A stretch of DNA of 64,000 nt from the NCBI RefSeq assembly GCF_036067295.1, contig NZ_CP107954.1, positions 4,402,001 to 4,466,000 of the forward strand, read 5' to 3'. Positions 24,636 through 32,927 of the stretch are shown in pieces. The notes beneath the pieces are model-generated. The model was not told the origin of the DNA. It did no database searches and saw only the letters and a list, made by a program, of their open reading frames with translations. The DNA is from Kribbella sp. NBC_00382 (GTDB lineage: Bacteria > Actinomycetota > Actinomycetes > Propionibacteriales > Kribbellaceae). A program made the position numbers and the translations under genes. Position 1 is the stretch's first letter; the number at the start of each line of letters is the position of its first letter.

Positions 24636-25915
24636 CAGCCTGCGACGCGCTTGAGTTCCGCCTCGACGATCGCCTTGACGGCCTTGATCTCGGTGGCCGG
24701 GTCGGTGCCGTTCTTGATGATCCGGTTGAGCGCGTCGGAGTACGCGGTGGCGGATTTGGGGGTCCAGAGCAACGGTGTCTGGGCGTGCCCGTTCTCGTTG
24801 ACGAACGTGACCGCGTCGGCGGCCGGGCCCGACTTCAGTTTGTCCGCCTTCTCGGCCAAGCTCTTGCGGGCCGGGATGTGGAAGCCGTACGACTGGGCGA
24901 AGTCGAGCTGGTCCTCGGTCTGGTCCACCCACAGCCACTTGACGTACTTCTTGGCGGCGTCGACGTTCTTCGACTTCGCGGTGACCACTGAACCGTAGGC
25001 GCCGACCGGCACGCTGGGCGCTCCGGTCGTGCTGTTCAGCTTGGGCCAGGGCAGGACGCCGAAGTCGTCCGGGAGTGCCTTCTGGATCTGCGGGAAGGTC
25101 CACAGCCCGGTGAACTGCATCGCGGTCAGGCCCTGGGTGAAGGCGGACGGGTCGGACCAGTCGGTCGGTGCCCCGAGCAACAAAGCCTTGGAGGTGAAGA
25201 GCTCGCGCAGTTTGCGCAGCGACTCGACCGCCGCCGGGTCGTCGAAGCCGAAGGTGTTGTCGTCCTTCAGATAGTCGAGCCCCGCCGACCAGAGCGCGGG
25301 ACCGCCGAGGATGCCGACGCCGCCGTCGTTGCCGACGAACAGGCCCTTCATCTTGTCGGTGGTCAGCTTCTTGGCGGCCGCGATCAACTCGTCGACGGTG
25401 GTCGGCGGCTGGATGCCGGCCTTGGAGAGCAGACTCTTGCGGTAGACGAGAAGCTGCATGTCGGTGACCTGTGGGATCGCGTACAGCTTGCCCTGGTACG
25501 TCATCCGCGAGATCAGCGACGGGGTGAAGTCGGCCTTGGTGTCACCGAGCAGATCGGTGAGGTCGACCACCTGGCCGCCCTTGATCATGTCGATGCTGGG
25601 GCCGTTGACGTACTCGAAAACGTCCGGCCCGCCGTCGGTGAGCAGCGCCGAGGCAGTCTTCTTGTCGTAGTCGCCCGGCGACCACTGCACGGACACGGTC
25701 GCGTCGGGGTAGCTCTTGGCGTACTTCTCCACCGCCTGCTGGGTGCCCGCTTCGCCGTACTGGTGGTACCACTGCGCGAGGGCCGGCTTGCCGCCTGAGG
25801 AGCCGCTGTCCGAGGCCCGCCCGGTGTTGGAGCCGCAGCCCGCTACCGCCATCGCGGCCAGCCCGCCACCCACGGCCAGGAACTTCCGACGGTTGAATCC
25901 ACCCGCGCTTGGCAT
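24635..25915 (-). CDS. Sugar ABC transporter solute-binding lipoprotein
   Basis: 426 residues. The signal begins MPSAGGFNRRKFLAVGGG, a twin-arginine type leader, and ends in the lipobox AVAGC, so it should be a Tat-exported lipoprotein on the outer face of the membrane. The mature part is a family-1 extracellular solute-binding protein (WYHQYGEAGTQQAVEKYAKSYP, VFEYVNGPSIDMI, GLTAMQFTGLWTFPQIQKAL). It captures an oligosaccharide and hands it to the MalF/MalG permeases. ATG 25915 is chosen because the signal peptide starts there; the open frame runs on to 26023. Confidence 0.92.
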   Translation of the reverse strand: MPSAGGFNRRKFLAVGGGLAAMAVAGCGSNTGRASDSGSSGGKPALAQWYHQYGEAGTQQAVEKYAKSYPDATVSVQWSPGDYDKKTASALLTDGGPDVFEYVNGPSIDMIKGGQVVDLTDLLGDTKADFTPSLISRMTYQGKLYAIPQVTDMQLLVYRKSLLSKAGIQPPTTVDELIAAAKKLTTDKMKGLFVGNDGGVGILGGPALWSAGLDYLKDDNTFGFDDPAAVESLRKLRELFTSKALLLGAPTDWSDPSAFTQGLTAMQFTGLWTFPQIQKALPDDFGVLPWPKLNSTTGAPSVPVGAYGSVVTAKSKNVDAAKKYVKWLWVDQTEDQLDFAQSYGFHIPARKSLAEKADKLKSGPAADAVTFVNENGHAQTPLLWTPKSATAYSDALNRIIKNGTDPATEIKAVKAIVEAELKRVAG

Positions 25916-26058
25916 CCCGTAGTACCTCCGCAATCCCGGCGCGGTCCCACGAGCCGCGCAGCCCTCCGACCCTACGACCGCCAGGGGGTGACGTCGCGGC
26001 ATTTCAGGTGGTGAAAAACCCACTTCCTCGGCAGGATTTCTCCGTTAAGCTTCATGCC

Positions 26059-26156
26059 ATGTTCGATCCCCGTGCCTAGAGCGCGCTCGCACTCGCCGAG
26101 CCCATTTCGCACCCCGCTCCGCTGACGGAGCCGGGGCTCTCTAGGAGCGCCTTCAC
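26059..26156 (+). promoter_or_regulatory. Possible leader peptide and attenuator for the MFS gene
   Basis: A six-codon open frame MFDPRA (ATG 26059, TAG 26077-26079) precedes a set of possible helices. GCGCTC (26083-26088) can pair with GAGCGC (26145-26150), which covers the AGGAG ribosome-binding site (26143-26147) of the MFS gene. Nested inside are GAGCCC/GGGCTC (26098-26103/26134-26139) and CTCCG-CTGA-CGGAG (26117-26130). A ribosome stalled at the leader stop would open the outer helix. A TAAGCT (26046-26051) could be a -10 box giving a leaderless start. Not tested; another overlapping ATG (26054) also exists. Confidence 0.4.
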
Positions 26157-27398
26157 ATGCCTGGCACCACTCGTGCCGGGAGCTACCGCGACGTCCTGCT
26201 GCTGCCGCACGCGCTACGCACCTTCGTGCCCGCGCTGTTCGGCCGACTGTCGTACGGCCTGCTCCCGCTCTCTGCCCTGTTCACCATCCAGCAATCGACC
26301 AACTCCTTCGCCACCGCCGGCGCCGCCGTAGCAGCCTTCGGCCTGGCGTCCCTCTCGATGCCACTGAAGGCGCGCCTCGTCGACCGCTTCAGCCAACGCC
26401 GCGTCCTCCCGGTCCTGGCCTTGCTCTGCGCACTCGGCCTGGGCCTGGTGGCCTCAGCCCGTACTACGAACGCCGCGTTGCTGGTGACCCTCGTCGGTGT
26501 CACCGGCGTCTTCGCGCCGCCACTCGGCCCCTCCATGCGAGCCACCTGGCGACTCATCACCGAGGGCACAGAACTCAAGCAACGCGCCTACGCCCTCGAC
26601 GCGATCTGCGAGGAATCGCTGTACCTGGGTGGGCCGCTCATCGCGGGACTCCTGATCAGCTTCTGGTCCGCACCGGCCGCGTTGAGTTGTGCGGCTGTGC
26701 TGATGGTCGTCGGCACCCTCGGGATGGTGGCGACGCCAGTGGCCCGGCATGTCGCTGAGCAACAGACCAAGGGCCGCTTCCTCGATCCGGGTCCGTTGGC
26801 CAACAGCGGGCTGCGGCGGATCCTGCTGCTCATCTTCTTCGTCGCCGGAGGCGTGAGCGTCGCCTACGTCTGTGTGGCAGGGATGGCGCAGCGTGAAGGG
26901 CAGGCGGGGACAGCAGGTTTCGTCGAGGCGGCCATTGGCCTCGGCAGCGTCATCGGCGGGCTCATCTGGGCTCGCCGTACCCACCGGCGCTCGCACTGGA
27001 CCCACCTGTCCGGCCTGATCGCACTACTCGCGAGCGCCTTTCTGATGGCTTCGCTGGCAGGCAACTTGATCGTGCTCGGTGTCGTGATGGCTGTGGGCGG
27101 CCTGGCGGTCGCACCGCTCTTCGTCGTCTCCTACCTGGCCGCTGACGACCTGACCCCGCCACACCAGCGCACTGAGGCAAGTACCTGGATCAACACCATC
27201 AACAACCTGGGCAGTTCGGCCGGCTCCTCCATGGCCGGCCTGGCAATAGACCGCACCACTCCCGCGCACGGATTCCTGGCCGCAGCGCTGCTGCTGGCGT
27301 GCGTAGTACTGGTGGTTATGCGTCCGAGAGGCGGGCGATGGTGGCGCTGGCTCGGCGGACTATCGGGACTGGGCCGGCGGGGAGGACGTCGCCGATGA
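26157..27398 (+). CDS. MFS transporter
   Basis: 413 residues, about twelve membrane segments (for example FVPALFGRLSYGLLPLSALF, VLPVLALLCALGLGLVASA, LIVLGVVMAVGGLAVAPLFVV). Motif-A-like KARLVDRFSQRRVLPVL is in loop 2-3. It resembles small-molecule efflux MFS proteins; substrate unknown. ATG 26157 is preceded by AGGAG at 9 bp. The last ~27 residues (basic, RPRGGRWWRWLGG...GGRRR) are encoded opposite the end of the convergent PfkB gene, an 83-bp overlap. A possible leader-peptide attenuator lies just upstream. Confidence 0.88.
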   Translation: MPGTTRAGSYRDVLLLPHALRTFVPALFGRLSYGLLPLSALFTIQQSTNSFATAGAAVAAFGLASLSMPLKARLVDRFSQRRVLPVLALLCALGLGLVASARTTNAALLVTLVGVTGVFAPPLGPSMRATWRLITEGTELKQRAYALDAICEESLYLGGPLIAGLLISFWSAPAALSCAAVLMVVGTLGMVATPVARHVAEQQTKGRFLDPGPLANSGLRRILLLIFFVAGGVSVAYVCVAGMAQREGQAGTAGFVEAAIGLGSVIGGLIWARRTHRRSHWTHLSGLIALLASAFLMASLAGNLIVLGVVMAVGGLAVAPLFVVSYLAADDLTPPHQRTEASTWINTINNLGSSAGSSMAGLAIDRTTPAHGFLAAALLLACVVLVVMRPRGGRWWRWLGGLSGLGRRGGRRR

Positions 27399-28365
27399 AG
27401 GTGTAGTGGCGGAGGATGTCGGGGTCGACGTCGCCGGGGCGGGAGCGGCTGTGGTCGCGGACCCAGTCGATGATGTCGCCCCAGCCGGGGGCTGCCAGGG
27501 AGCCGCCGAAATGCTGGACCGACAGGCCGGCGCAGAGGTTGCCGAAGGCAAGGCGGTGGGCCAGGGGCCAGCCGCGGAGAGTGCCTAGGACCAGGGAGGC
27601 CAGGAAGACGTCGCCTGCGCCGGTGGGGTCGTAGGAGCGGACTGGGAGGGCCGGGATGTGCTCCTCCTCGCCGGTCAGGGAGTCGATGGCCAGTACGCCG
27701 TCGGAGCCGTTGGTCACGACAGCGAGGGGGACCCGCTCGGCCAGCTTGTGGAGAGCAGCCTTCGGGGTGTCGGTGCGGGTGTAGGCCATCGCCTCACCCG
27801 CATTCGGCGTGAAGGCGTGGAAGCCCTCCAGTACGTCGAGGACGGCGGGGGACCAGGATTCGGTCGGGTCCCAGCCGACATCTCCGAACAGCAAGGCGCC
27901 TGACTCGCGTGCCTCGGCGGTCCAGCTCGGCAACTCCTCGGCGACCGGCACGATCGCGGACCGCGTCCGCAGGCCCGGGCCGACCAGCTTGCTCGGGTCG
28001 CCCGGCGCGTCGTGCGCATGGGTGACCATCGCCCGGTCCCGGTCGATCGACATCGACACGGTCACGGGTGAGTGCCAGTGGCCGATCCGACGCGAATGCG
28101 ACAGGTCGACGCCCTCCTGGTCGGCGAGGGTGCGCCAGCAGAAGTCGGCGTACACGTCGTCGCCGAAGACGGCGGCCAGGCCGCTGTTCAGGCCGAGCCG
28201 GCTGGCGGCGATGGCGAAGTTCGCGACACCGCCGGGGCAGGATCCCATCCCCTCGGCGAAGATCTCGGTCCCGGTGGTCGGGGCGGACTCCAGGCCGGTC
28301 AGCACGATGTCCAGGAACACGGTCCCCTGTACGAACACGTCGTAGCAGTCCGGCTCGTCCTTCAC
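27316..28365 (-). CDS. PfkB family carbohydrate kinase
   Basis: 349 residues, ribokinase fold. CPGGVANFAIAASRLG is the PfkB signature-1 region and SYDPTGAGDVFLASLVLG is signature 2 with the GAGD anion hole and catalytic Asp. It phosphorylates a sugar or nucleoside hydroxyl with ATP; the substrate is not clear. GTG 28365 (VKDEPDCYDVFV) is used because AAGGAG lies 9 nt ahead; the frame runs on to 28542. No sugar transporter is in the same operon. Confidence 0.88.
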   Translation of the reverse strand: MKDEPDCYDVFVQGTVFLDIVLTGLESAPTTGTEIFAEGMGSCPGGVANFAIAASRLGLNSGLAAVFGDDVYADFCWRTLADQEGVDLSHSRRIGHWHSPVTVSMSIDRDRAMVTHAHDAPGDPSKLVGPGLRTRSAIVPVAEELPSWTAEARESGALLFGDVGWDPTESWSPAVLDVLEGFHAFTPNAGEAMAYTRTDTPKAALHKLAERVPLAVVTNGSDGVLAIDSLTGEEEHIPALPVRSYDPTGAGDVFLASLVLGTLRGWPLAHRLAFGNLCAGLSVQHFGGSLAAPGWGDIIDWVRDHSRSRPGDVDPDILRHYTFIGDVLPAGPVPIVRRASATIARLSDA

Positions 28366-28463
28366 GGTGACCTGCTCCTTCGGGTGATCTGTCGGTGGCT
28401 GATGATGTGCTGTCCTTCGTAGCATCATCGACCGGCCATCACCATGGATTTGGGAGGAACGCG

Positions 28464-28487
28464 ATGAGTTCTGGGGTGTGTTCGTGA
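28464..28487 (+). CDS. Seven-residue upstream ORF (MSSGVCS)
   Basis: ATG 28464 has an excellent ribosome-binding site (GGGAGGA, 6 nt ahead) but stops at TGA 28485-28487. That stop overlaps GTG 28484 of the next gene (GTGA), and GTG 28478 is also a candidate start. It looks like a translational-coupling leader. A sequencing frameshift that split one N terminus cannot be excluded. Confidence 0.35.
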   Translation: MSSGVCS

Positions 28488-28864
28488 TCCCGACCTGGAT
28501 CGGCGTGATCGGCGTGATCGCGACCGTGCTGAGCCCGTTCATCGCGCTCGGCGGGGTCGCGCTGGGCGGCTACCTGAGCCGCAAGGCCGACCGCGAGCTG
28601 GACACCTGGCGGCACCGCGAGGAGACCATGCGGATGGTCCGCTGGGCGGTCGAGCAGATCCTCGACGGCGACGAGGCCGGTACGGACGCCGGAGTGGTGA
28701 CGCTGCGCTCACTGATGCGATCGGAACTGTTACAACCCGAGGACTACGACCTGGTGGCCGCGCTGACGGCCGCCGTGGCGATCGACCGGATCGGCTCGGC
28801 CGCGTACGCTGATATTGCCGAAGAGGGCGCGGACGTGATCGAGGGAGACAGTGCCGATGGGTGA
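28478..28864 (+). CDS. Unknown membrane-anchored protein upstream of ftsE
   Basis: 128 residues, no family recognised. One N-terminal membrane segment (VIPTWIGVIGVIATVLSPFIALGGVALGGYL) is followed by a cytosolic helical part (SRKADRELDTWRHREETMRMVRWAVEQIL) and an acidic tail (ADIAEEGADVIEGDSADG). The start is GTG 28478 or GTG 28484; the seven-codon ORF ahead has the better ribosome-binding site and may drive translation. The 3' end overlaps the next small gene by 8 bp, so the two proteins are probably made together. Confidence 0.7.
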   Translation: MFVIPTWIGVIGVIATVLSPFIALGGVALGGYLSRKADRELDTWRHREETMRMVRWAVEQILDGDEAGTDAGVVTLRSLMRSELLQPEDYDLVAALTAAVAIDRIGSAAYADIAEEGADVIEGDSADG

Positions 28865-29018
28865 GAAGAAGACCGTCAAGGTCTCCCGCCAAGCGGTCGA
28901 GCTGGCCCGCTTGCACGTGGAGGCGGCCCGCAAGGCCGGCCGCAAGCCCGACGCGGGCGTGGCGCGGATCGCGAGCGCGCGACCCGAGACCGGCCCTGGC
29001 GCACCGGCTCCTGCCTGA
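28857..29018 (+). CDS. Small basic protein of unknown function (53 aa)
   Basis: ATG 28857 opens a 53-residue frame (MGEKKTVKVSRQAVELARLH... ending PGAPAPA) overlapping the end of the previous gene by 8 bp (ATGGGTGA). GAGGGAGA lies at good distance ahead. The N-terminal two thirds is a Lys/Arg-rich amphipathic helix (EAARKAGRKPDAGVARIAS) and the tail is Pro/Ala-rich. No family recognised. The strong overlap and good codon third-position G/C support a real gene. It ends about 190 bp before ftsE. Confidence 0.6.
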   Translation: MGEKKTVKVSRQAVELARLHVEAARKAGRKPDAGVARIASARPETGPGAPAPA

Positions 29019-29209
29019 CCAGTACTACGTACGCGGGCCGGCTGCGGCGTCCCGTCGTACCGGAGCAGCTACACCGCTTAGCGGACGGTGCGGCATGCCT
29101 AGTCGGAGCACGCTGGTGGAGCACCTACACTGATCGACGGCCGCTCCGGTGACGCGCTGGTGGTTAACTGTGCGGCACTCCCTGTTCCCGACCACGGCCG
29201 GAATCTCAC

Positions 29210-29899
29210 GTGATCCGCTTCGAGAATGTTTCCAAGACGTACGAGGGCCAGTCCAAGGCTGCCCTGCTGAACGTCGACGTCGAGATCGAGAAAGGCGAGT
29301 TCGTCTTCCTGGTCGGTACCTCTGGGTCCGGCAAGTCGACGTTCCTGCGCCTCGTCCTGCGCGAGCACCGGACCACCAAGGGTCACATCATGGTGGCGGG
29401 CAAGGACCTGAACCGGCTGGCCAGCTGGCGGATCCCGCAGATGCGCCGGCAGATCGGCACTGTCTTCCAGGACTTCCGGCTGCTGCCGAACAAGACCGTC
29501 GCGGAGAACGTCGCCTTCGCCCTGCAGGTGATCGGCAAGCCGCGCTCGCACATCCGCAAGACGGTGCCCGAGGTGCTCGAGCTGGTCGGTCTGGACGGCA
29601 AGGAGGACCGGATGCCGGACGAGCTGTCCGGCGGTGAGCAGCAGCGGGTCGCGATCGCCCGGGCGTTCGTCAACCGGCCGATGATCCTGATCGCCGACGA
29701 GCCGACCGGAAACCTCGACCCCGGCACGTCGGTCGGCATCATGAAGCTGCTGGACCGGATCAACCGGACCGGGACGACCGTGGTGATGGCCACCCACGAC
29801 GTCTCGATCGTCGACCAGATGCGCAAGCGCGTGATCGAGCTGGAGAACGGCCATGTCGTCCGCGACGAGTCGCGTGGCGTCTACGGCTACCAGCACTGA
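29210..29899 (+). CDS. ftsE: Cell division ATP-binding protein FtsE
   Basis: 229 residues, the ABC-type ATPase of the FtsEX complex. Walker A GTSGSGKSTFLRL, Q-loop VFQDFRLLPNKTV, signature LSGGEQQRVAIARAF, Walker B LIADEPTGNLDP and the switch His in VMATHDVSI are all present. It binds FtsX at the inner face of the membrane and uses ATP to control cell-wall hydrolases at the septum. GTG 29210 gives the canonical start MIRFENVSKTY. ftsX follows after 51 bp. Confidence 0.97.
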   Translation: MIRFENVSKTYEGQSKAALLNVDVEIEKGEFVFLVGTSGSGKSTFLRLVLREHRTTKGHIMVAGKDLNRLASWRIPQMRRQIGTVFQDFRLLPNKTVAENVAFALQVIGKPRSHIRKTVPEVLELVGLDGKEDRMPDELSGGEQQRVAIARAFVNRPMILIADEPTGNLDPGTSVGIMKLLDRINRTGTTVVMATHDVSIVDQMRKRVIELENGHVVRDESRGVYGYQH

Positions 29900-29950
29900 C
29901 CGCTGCCTGACCACTGCCGGAACTCGGCTGATACAGGGACTGACTGACTG

Positions 29951-30862
29951 ATGCGCTTGAACTACATCCTCTCCGACCTCGGTATCGGCCTGCGCCGGAA
30001 CCTCTCGATGACGATCGCCGTCGTGGTCACCATCTGGGTCTCGCTGTCGCTGTTCGGCAGCGCGCTGCTCGCCCGCGAGCAGGTCGACCTGATGAAGGGG
30101 AACTGGTACGACAAGATCCAGATCTCGGTCTTCCTCTGCACCAAGGACTCCGGCGGCCGCGGCTGCTCGGGCACCGAGGTGACCACGGAGCAGAAGAACC
30201 GGATCAAGCAGGTGATCGAGTCGAACCCGGACACCGCGCCCGAGGGCGTCTTCGGCGAGTCGAAGAAGGAGGCGTTCGACCAGTTCAAGAAGCTCTACAA
30301 GGACTCGCCGATCGTCTCCACGGTGACCGAGGACCAGATGCAAGAGTCCTTCCGGGTCAAGCTGAAGGATCCACAGCGCTACCAGAACCTGATCAGCGCG
30401 GTGGCCGGGCTGCCCGGCGTCGATACCGTGCAGGACCTGAGACAGTATCTCGATCCACTCTTCAAGGCGCTGAACCAGCTGAAATGGGCCACCCTGGCGG
30501 CGGCCGGGTTGCTGCTGGTGGCCGCCCTGATGCAGATCTCCAACACGATCCGGCTGGCGGCGTACGCCCGGAGACGGGAGATCGGGATCATGCGCCTGGT
30601 GGGCGCCTCGAACTTCTACATCCAGCTGCCGTTCCTGCTGGAGGCGATCCTGGCGGCGCTGATCGGCGCGGTCCTTGCCTGCGGCACCTTGTGGCTCGGC
30701 GTCTTCCTGTTCGTCAAGCGACAGGCCGAGGAGACGTTCCGGGTCTGGCAGTGGGTCGGCGCGGCCGAAACCTTCCGCGCGACGCTCATCATGGTCGTGG
30801 TCGGCCTGGTGCTGGCGATCATCCCGACATTCCTGACAACGCGGAAATACCTCAAAGTCTGA
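29951..30862 (+). CDS. ftsX: Cell division protein FtsX
   Basis: 303 residues, the membrane partner of FtsE. One N-terminal segment (MTIAVVVTIWVSLSLFGSALL), a large extracellular domain (~residues 45-170, with a Cys pair in SVFLCTKDSGGRGCSG) and three C-terminal segments (TLAAAGLLLVAALMQISN, EAILAALIGAVLACGTLWLGVFL, TLIMVVVGLVLAIIPTFL). The extracellular loop is the part that contacts wall hydrolases. The next gene encodes an M23-type hydrolase, a likely partner. Confidence 0.96.
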   Translation: MRLNYILSDLGIGLRRNLSMTIAVVVTIWVSLSLFGSALLAREQVDLMKGNWYDKIQISVFLCTKDSGGRGCSGTEVTTEQKNRIKQVIESNPDTAPEGVFGESKKEAFDQFKKLYKDSPIVSTVTEDQMQESFRVKLKDPQRYQNLISAVAGLPGVDTVQDLRQYLDPLFKALNQLKWATLAAAGLLLVAALMQISNTIRLAAYARRREIGIMRLVGASNFYIQLPFLLEAILAALIGAVLACGTLWLGVFLFVKRQAEETFRVWQWVGAAETFRATLIMVVVGLVLAIIPTFLTTRKYLKV

Positions 30863-30919
30863 CCTGGGTGACTTATCGTGCAGTAGCACGTCACCATCAC
30901 CCATAGCAAGGGGTCGACT

Positions 30920-32365
30920 GTGGTCCCGCACTTCCCCGGTGCTCGCTCGCGCAAGCGGGAGAGCATCAAGCGAGACGACAGCATCGGCGCCGCCGCCGTA
31001 CCGAGAAAGCGCTCCGCCAGGCAACGCCTGCGCGGTTCGCCGCATCGGCAGACGGTCATCGCCGCTTGCTGCGTTGTCCTGTCAATGTCCGCCGGAGCAC
31101 TGGCGGTGGTTCCCTCTGCCCAGGCAGATCCACCGGACCCCGCCGCGAAGAAGAAACAGCTCGACTCGCAGATCAACGCGTCCCGCGCCGACCTGAAGGA
31201 ATCCACCGACCAGGTCGCCCAGTCCGTTGCCGCGTACAACCAGGCCGAGACGCAGTACAAGGCCGTCCAGGTCCGGTACGCCGTTGCGCAGGGCAAGCTC
31301 GCCGCCGCGAAGGCTGCCGACCAAGTTGCCGCTGGCAAGCTCAAGGCGGCCGAGGCTGCGCTGCAGAGTGCCATCGCCGACGTGGACGACGGTGAGCTGG
31401 CGATCTACAAGCAGCGCCAACTGGCCGGCCGTGCCGCGCAGTCGGCGATCCAGCAGCAGAACAGCCTGGTCGGGTTGTCGATCGTGCTGCAGGGCGCCTC
31501 GCCGGCGGATGTCGCCAGCGGTATTCAGGTGCAGCGCAACGTGTTCGGCATCCAGAGCAACACGATCACCCGGCTGAACGACGCGCAGGCCCAGCTCGCG
31601 AACAAGCGGGTCAAGCTGATCGCGGCCGAGAAGACCGTGTCGGCGCAGCGTGCCGAGGCAGCGCAGACGGTGAAGGACGTCACCGCGTTGACGTTGCAGG
31701 TCGCCGCCGACAAGGCCGAGGCCGCACGGCTGGCCCAGGCCAAGCTGACGACGTACCAGGCGGCGCAGCGGGACAAGAACGCCGACCTCGCGCAGTACAA
31801 CTCGCTGGTCTCTGAGCGGAACCGGGTGCAGCGGATCCTGGTCGCCCGGGCGAAGGCGGAGCGGGAGGCTGCGGCCCGTCGCAAGGCAGCCCGCCAGAAG
31901 GCCGAGCGGGAGAAGGCGCGCAAGGAGCACCGGCCGCCGCGGAGCATCCCGGACGATCCGCCGGACAACTCGTCGGGGCTGAGCTACCCGATCAACACCT
32001 ACATCACCTCGCCGTACGGGATGCGGTTCCACCCGATCCTGCACATCTGGAAGCTGCACGACGGCACCGACTTCGGGGCCGGCTGCGGTACGCCGATCCA
32101 CGCGGCGGCCAGTGGGCGGGTCACGGACAAGTACTACAACGGCGGCTACGGCAACCGGCTGTTCTTGTCACACGGCGTGATCGACGGGTCGTCCATCACG
32201 ACGGTCTACAACCACTTGTCGAAGTACAACGTCCACGTCGGCCAGCGGGTGAAGAAGGGACAGGTGATCGGGTACGTCGGTACGACGGGCTACTCGACCG
32301 GCTGCCACCTGCACTTCATGGTCTACCAGGACGGCAACGTGGTTAATCCGATGAAGTGGCTGTGA
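30920..32365 (+). CDS. Secreted coiled-coil M23 peptidoglycan peptidase (probable FtsEX partner)
   Basis: 481 residues. A long basic N terminus precedes the export segment (VIAACCVVLSMSAGALAVVPSAQA). Residues ~75-330 are Ala/Lys/Glu/Gln-rich heptad coiled coil (KKKQLDSQINASRADLKES...), and residues ~350-480 are an M23 LytM domain with zinc ligands in KLHDGTDFG and HLHFMVY. The architecture matches EnvC/PcsB/RipC, which are controlled by FtsEX at the septum; the gene follows ftsX by 57 bp. Because HxxxD and HxH are kept, it may be an active endopeptidase rather than only an activator. GTG start with AAGGGG ahead. Confidence 0.9.
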   Translation: MVPHFPGARSRKRESIKRDDSIGAAAVPRKRSARQRLRGSPHRQTVIAACCVVLSMSAGALAVVPSAQADPPDPAAKKKQLDSQINASRADLKESTDQVAQSVAAYNQAETQYKAVQVRYAVAQGKLAAAKAADQVAAGKLKAAEAALQSAIADVDDGELAIYKQRQLAGRAAQSAIQQQNSLVGLSIVLQGASPADVASGIQVQRNVFGIQSNTITRLNDAQAQLANKRVKLIAAEKTVSAQRAEAAQTVKDVTALTLQVAADKAEAARLAQAKLTTYQAAQRDKNADLAQYNSLVSERNRVQRILVARAKAEREAAARRKAARQKAEREKARKEHRPPRSIPDDPPDNSSGLSYPINTYITSPYGMRFHPILHIWKLHDGTDFGAGCGTPIHAAASGRVTDKYYNGGYGNRLFLSHGVIDGSSITTVYNHLSKYNVHVGQRVKKGQVIGYVGTTGYSTGCHLHFMVYQDGNVVNPMKWL

Positions 32366-32386
32366 GTCATCTGGGATACTGGTCGG

Positions 32387-32857
32387 ATGGTGAAACAGAC
32401 CGGCCACAAACCGATCGCGCAGAATCGTAAGGCGCGACACGACTACCACATCGACGACGTGGTGGAGGCCGGACTCGTGCTGACCGGGACCGAGGTGAAG
32501 TCCCTGCGGCTGGGTCGGGCCTCCCTCGTCGACGCCTTCGCGTCGGTGCGCGGTGGCGAGCTCTGGCTGCAGAACATGCACATCCCGGAGTACACGCACG
32601 GCACGTGGACCAACCATGAGCCCCGGCGGACCCGCAAGCTGCTGCTGCACAAGGACGAGATGCAGAAGCTGATCAAGGCGGTCGAGCAGCAGGGCGTCTC
32701 GCTGATCCCGCTGGCGCTGTACTTCAAGGACGGTTACGCGAAGGTCGAGCTGGCCACCGGCCGCGGCAAGAAGGACTACGACAAGCGGCACGCCCTGGCC
32801 GAGCGCCAGGCCGACCGCGAGGCCCAGCGCGCGCTGAGCGACCGTAGGCGCGGCTAG
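32387..32857 (+). CDS. smpB: SsrA-binding protein SmpB
   Basis: 156 residues, beta-barrel RNA-binding protein that carries tmRNA to stalled ribosomes. Family strings: IAQNRKARHDYHIDDVVEAG, LTGTEVKSLRLGRASLVDAFA, LWLQNMHIPEY, EPRRTRKLLLHKDE, LIPLALYFKDGYAKVEL and the C-terminal tail GRGKKDYDKRHALAERQADRE that enters the mRNA channel. The tmRNA gene itself lies about 0.7 kb downstream. Confidence 0.97.
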   Translation: MVKQTGHKPIAQNRKARHDYHIDDVVEAGLVLTGTEVKSLRLGRASLVDAFASVRGGELWLQNMHIPEYTHGTWTNHEPRRTRKLLLHKDEMQKLIKAVEQQGVSLIPLALYFKDGYAKVELATGRGKKDYDKRHALAERQADREAQRALSDRRRG

Positions 32858-32927
32858 GGGTCTCGCCAGGGGTTGCTCGGGGCGTCACCCGATGGGGTGG
32901 GCGACCTTCGAGGGGCAGGCTGAAGGT

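Noticed and set aside
30863..30919. c-di-AMP riboswitch before the M23 gene
   Set aside because: The gap is only 57 bp with one small hairpin (CGTGC-AGTA-GCACG); too short for that riboswitch.
29099..31045. 648-residue open frame on the minus strand
   Set aside because: Antisense to ftsE and ftsX, which have full family motifs.
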